Positions 59,678-64,000 of a stretch of 64,000 nucleotides of DNA are shown piece after piece. Position numbers and translations under genes: made by a program. The stretch is from a bacterium (GTDB taxonomy: Bacteria; Elusimicrobiota; Elusimicrobia; UBA1565; UBA9628). Location of the stretch: the NCBI GenBank assembly GCA_021822495.1, contig JAKAQO010000005.1, positions 62,001-126,000 of the forward strand. The letters run 5' to 3'. A model generated the notes under the pieces. That model had not been told where the DNA came from and made no database searches. It saw only the letters and a program-made list of their open reading frames with translations. Position 1 is the first letter of the stretch. Each line of letters begins with the position of its first letter.

Positions 59678-60900
59678 AATTCAATACCATTGAGGATGCG
59701 ATCAAAGACATCCGCAAAGGGAAAATGATCATCGTCATTGATGATCCCAAACGGGAAAACGAAGGCGATCTCATCATCGCAGCGGAAAAATGCACTGAAG
59801 CCGCCGTTAATTTTATGGCCAAACACGGGCGGGGTCTTATCTGCGTTCCAATGACCAACGAACGGCTTGACGAACTCAATCTGCACCCGATGGTCCACGC
59901 CTCTTCCTGGACCCGAGAACCGGGACGGGACACCGCGTTTTCAGTTTCAGTGGATGTTCGCCAAGGAACGACGACCGGCATTTCCGCTTCAGACCGCACT
60001 AAAACAATTCAAGCCCTCATCTCGCCAAAAACAAAACCTGACGATTTAATTCGCCCAGGACATATCTTTCCCCTGCGCTCTAAAGACGGCGGGGTCTTGG
60101 TGAGAGCCGGTCATACCGAGGCCGCTGTCGATTTAGCGCGATTGGCCGGTCTTAAACCCGCCGGAGTTATCTGCGAAATTTTAAACCAGGACGGCTCCAT
60201 GGCGCGCACGCCTCAACTCATGCGCTTTGCGAAAAAACACAAGTTCAGCATCGTCACCATTCAAGATTTAATCGAGTATCGCAGATCCCGAGAAAGGCTA
60301 GTCAAGCGCATGGCCACTGCTCATCTTCCGACGAAGTTTGGAGATTTTTTAATTCATCTCTACGAAGAAACGCTAACCGGAAAACAACACCTGGCTCTCA
60401 CTAAGGGCGTGGTCGAGGGCTCAAAAAAAGTTCTTGTGCGCGTTCACAGCTCCTGCGTTACTGGAGACGTTTTGTTTTCCGAACGATGCGATTGCGGAAA
60501 GCAACTGGCCGCAGCGCTTGAGCGCATCGGCCACGAAAAAATGGGAACTCTCATTTATCTCTCCCAAGAAGGGCGCGGGATCGGGCTTCTCAACAAGCTC
60601 AAATCCTACAATCTTCAAGATCAAGGCCTTGATACAGTGGAAGCCAATCTCGCCTTGGGGTTTAAGCCGGATTTGCGGGAATACGGAATCGGAGCCCAAA
60701 TCTTGGCCGATCTCGGGCTTTCGACTATTCGCATTTTGACCAATAACCCGCGAAAAATCGTCGGCATCGAAGGTTACGGGCTCAAAGTTGTTGAACGCGT
60801 GCCTCTTGAAACTCCGGCGACTCCGCATAACGCCCGCTATTTGCAGACTAAAAAACGAAAACTCGGACATTGGCTGACAGAGGAATCTCTTCTTCCATGA
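59674..60900 (+). CDS. ribBA: Bifunctional DHBP synthase / GTP cyclohydrolase II
   Basis: 408 residues from TTG 59674, which overlaps the ribE stop (TTGA) behind a GGGAGG site. N-terminal RibB (DDPKRENEGDLIIAAE, HTEAAVDLARLAGL) and C-terminal RibA with the zinc Cys cluster CVTGDVLFSERCDCGKQ (about residue 265) and the QEGRGIGLLNK loop. The two activities start both branches of the riboflavin pathway. The ribH ATG overlaps its stop. Confidence 0.97.
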   Translation: MKFNTIEDAIKDIRKGKMIIVIDDPKRENEGDLIIAAEKCTEAAVNFMAKHGRGLICVPMTNERLDELNLHPMVHASSWTREPGRDTAFSVSVDVRQGTTTGISASDRTKTIQALISPKTKPDDLIRPGHIFPLRSKDGGVLVRAGHTEAAVDLARLAGLKPAGVICEILNQDGSMARTPQLMRFAKKHKFSIVTIQDLIEYRRSRERLVKRMATAHLPTKFGDFLIHLYEETLTGKQHLALTKGVVEGSKKVLVRVHSSCVTGDVLFSERCDCGKQLAAALERIGHEKMGTLIYLSQEGRGIGLLNKLKSYNLQDQGLDTVEANLALGFKPDLREYGIGAQILADLGLSTIRILTNNPRKIVGIEGYGLKVVERVPLETPATPHNARYLQTKKRKLGHWLTEESLLP

Positions 60901-61342
60901 AAAAATCGAAAATTGGAATTGTCGCCTCGCGTTTTAATGAAAACGTAACGGAGCGGTTGCTCGCCAACTGCCTTAAGACCTTGGAAGCCGCAAAAATCGC
61001 GAAATCAGATATTTTGGTTATTCGCGTTCCCGGCGCTTATGAAATTCCCTGGACGCTTCAGGAAATGGCGCTAAGCGGAAAATATTCTGTTTTGATTACT
61101 CTCGGCTGCATTCTCAAGGGCGAAACCCCTCAAAACGACTACATGGCTAAAGCCGTCGTGGAAAGCATCCAAAAAATTTCTCTTGAGACCCGCGTCCCCT
61201 GCTTGTTGGGAGTCATTACCCCCAACACTGAAAAACAAGCCCTGGCACGAACGCGAGGGGAAATGGACCGCGGAAAAGAAGCGGCCCTGGCGGCCCTAGA
61301 GATGCTGTGGATTAAATCAACGCTGGGAAAAGGAACCTCTAA

Positions 61343-61346
<4 letters not shown>
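60897..61346 (+). CDS. ribH: 6,7-dimethyl-8-ribityllumazine synthase
   Basis: 149 residues from ATG 60897 with AGAGGAA upstream. VASRFNENVTERLL, VPGAYEIPWTLQEMA, LGCILKGETPQNDYMA and GVITPNTEKQALAR match lumazine synthase. The usual HF...HY pair near residue 85 is changed (KGETPQND instead of KGETxHFD), a mild departure. Overlaps nusB by 4 bases. Confidence 0.94.

Positions 61347-64000
<2,654 letters not shown>

Overview
The window is 64 kb of a Gram-negative bacterial chromosome of moderate GC, with about 50 genes, one tRNA and an unusually dense family of short palindromic repeats. The outer-membrane PorV/UPF0164-like protein, the giant surface protein with a T9SS/FlgD-like C-terminal domain, the fused FliF-FliG protein and the stop-free GGGGAC-A/T-GTCCCC repeats resemble what I would expect from Elusimicrobiota or Omnitrophota-type metagenome genomes. 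That assignment rests on general resemblance only, since there is no rRNA in the window.

Layout. 0-15 kb: a polytopic sugar/lipid glycosyltransferase-like protein; sugar-phosphate genes (phosphohexomutase, sugar-1-phosphate nucleotidyltransferase); metK; the two subunits of a 3-oxoacid CoA-transferase; cystathionine gamma-synthase; an MgtA-type P-type ATPase; an AI-2E-type permease; then a leftward block of four signalling genes (a winged-helix regulator with a degenerate receiver, two single-domain receivers and a CheC-type phosphatase). 15-25 kb: a 2,544-residue secreted repeat protein, a REP-associated tyrosine transposase (RAYT) and a PorV-like outer-membrane protein. 25-34 kb: the most unusual block. 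One reading frame encodes a complete histidine kinase, a FliF C-terminal (beta-collar) region, a membrane helix and FliG middle and C-terminal domains. It is followed by a coiled-coil protein, MotA, MotB, a HEAT-repeat protein, a CHASE2 adenylate cyclase and a DUF3307-like membrane protein. No rod, hook, filament, export or FliM/FliN gene is present. 34-41 kb: thiolase, histidine ammonia-lyase, a TM-helix channel-like protein, tRNA-Val, and a tyrosine/homogentisate degradation cluster (HPPD-like, homogentisate dioxygenase, fumarylacetoacetase, flavin reductase). Its end product acetoacetate could be handled by the CoA-transferase and thiolase found elsewhere in the window. 41-50 kb: a leftward run speA-hemW-phoH-cheY-valS-hypothetical, then a marR-yceI-CDGSH operon. 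51-58 kb: four large polytopic membrane proteins of glycosyltransferase/YfhO type. 58-64 kb: a ribD-ribE-ribBA-ribH-nusB-ligA-purH operon.

The repeat family runs through the first 40 kb (more than 20 cores) and is almost absent from the last 24 kb. Its core is stop-free in all six frames. Copies lie inside coding sequences, including the RAYT gene itself, the CoA-transferase A subunit, the flavin reductase N-terminus and the giant surface protein. Paired cores are spaced 28 or 36-37 bp apart. A longer composite version of about 105 bp lies upstream of both the giant surface protein and the coiled-coil/MotAB genes.

Several genes that begin transcription units have a -10 element only 6-8 bases before the start codon, with no Shine-Dalgarno sequence (positions 2261, 11821, 28759, 36675, 50936). 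Many internal genes have good ribosome-binding sites. This suggests leaderless transcripts for operon-leading genes. No stretch longer than about 300 bases lacks a gene.
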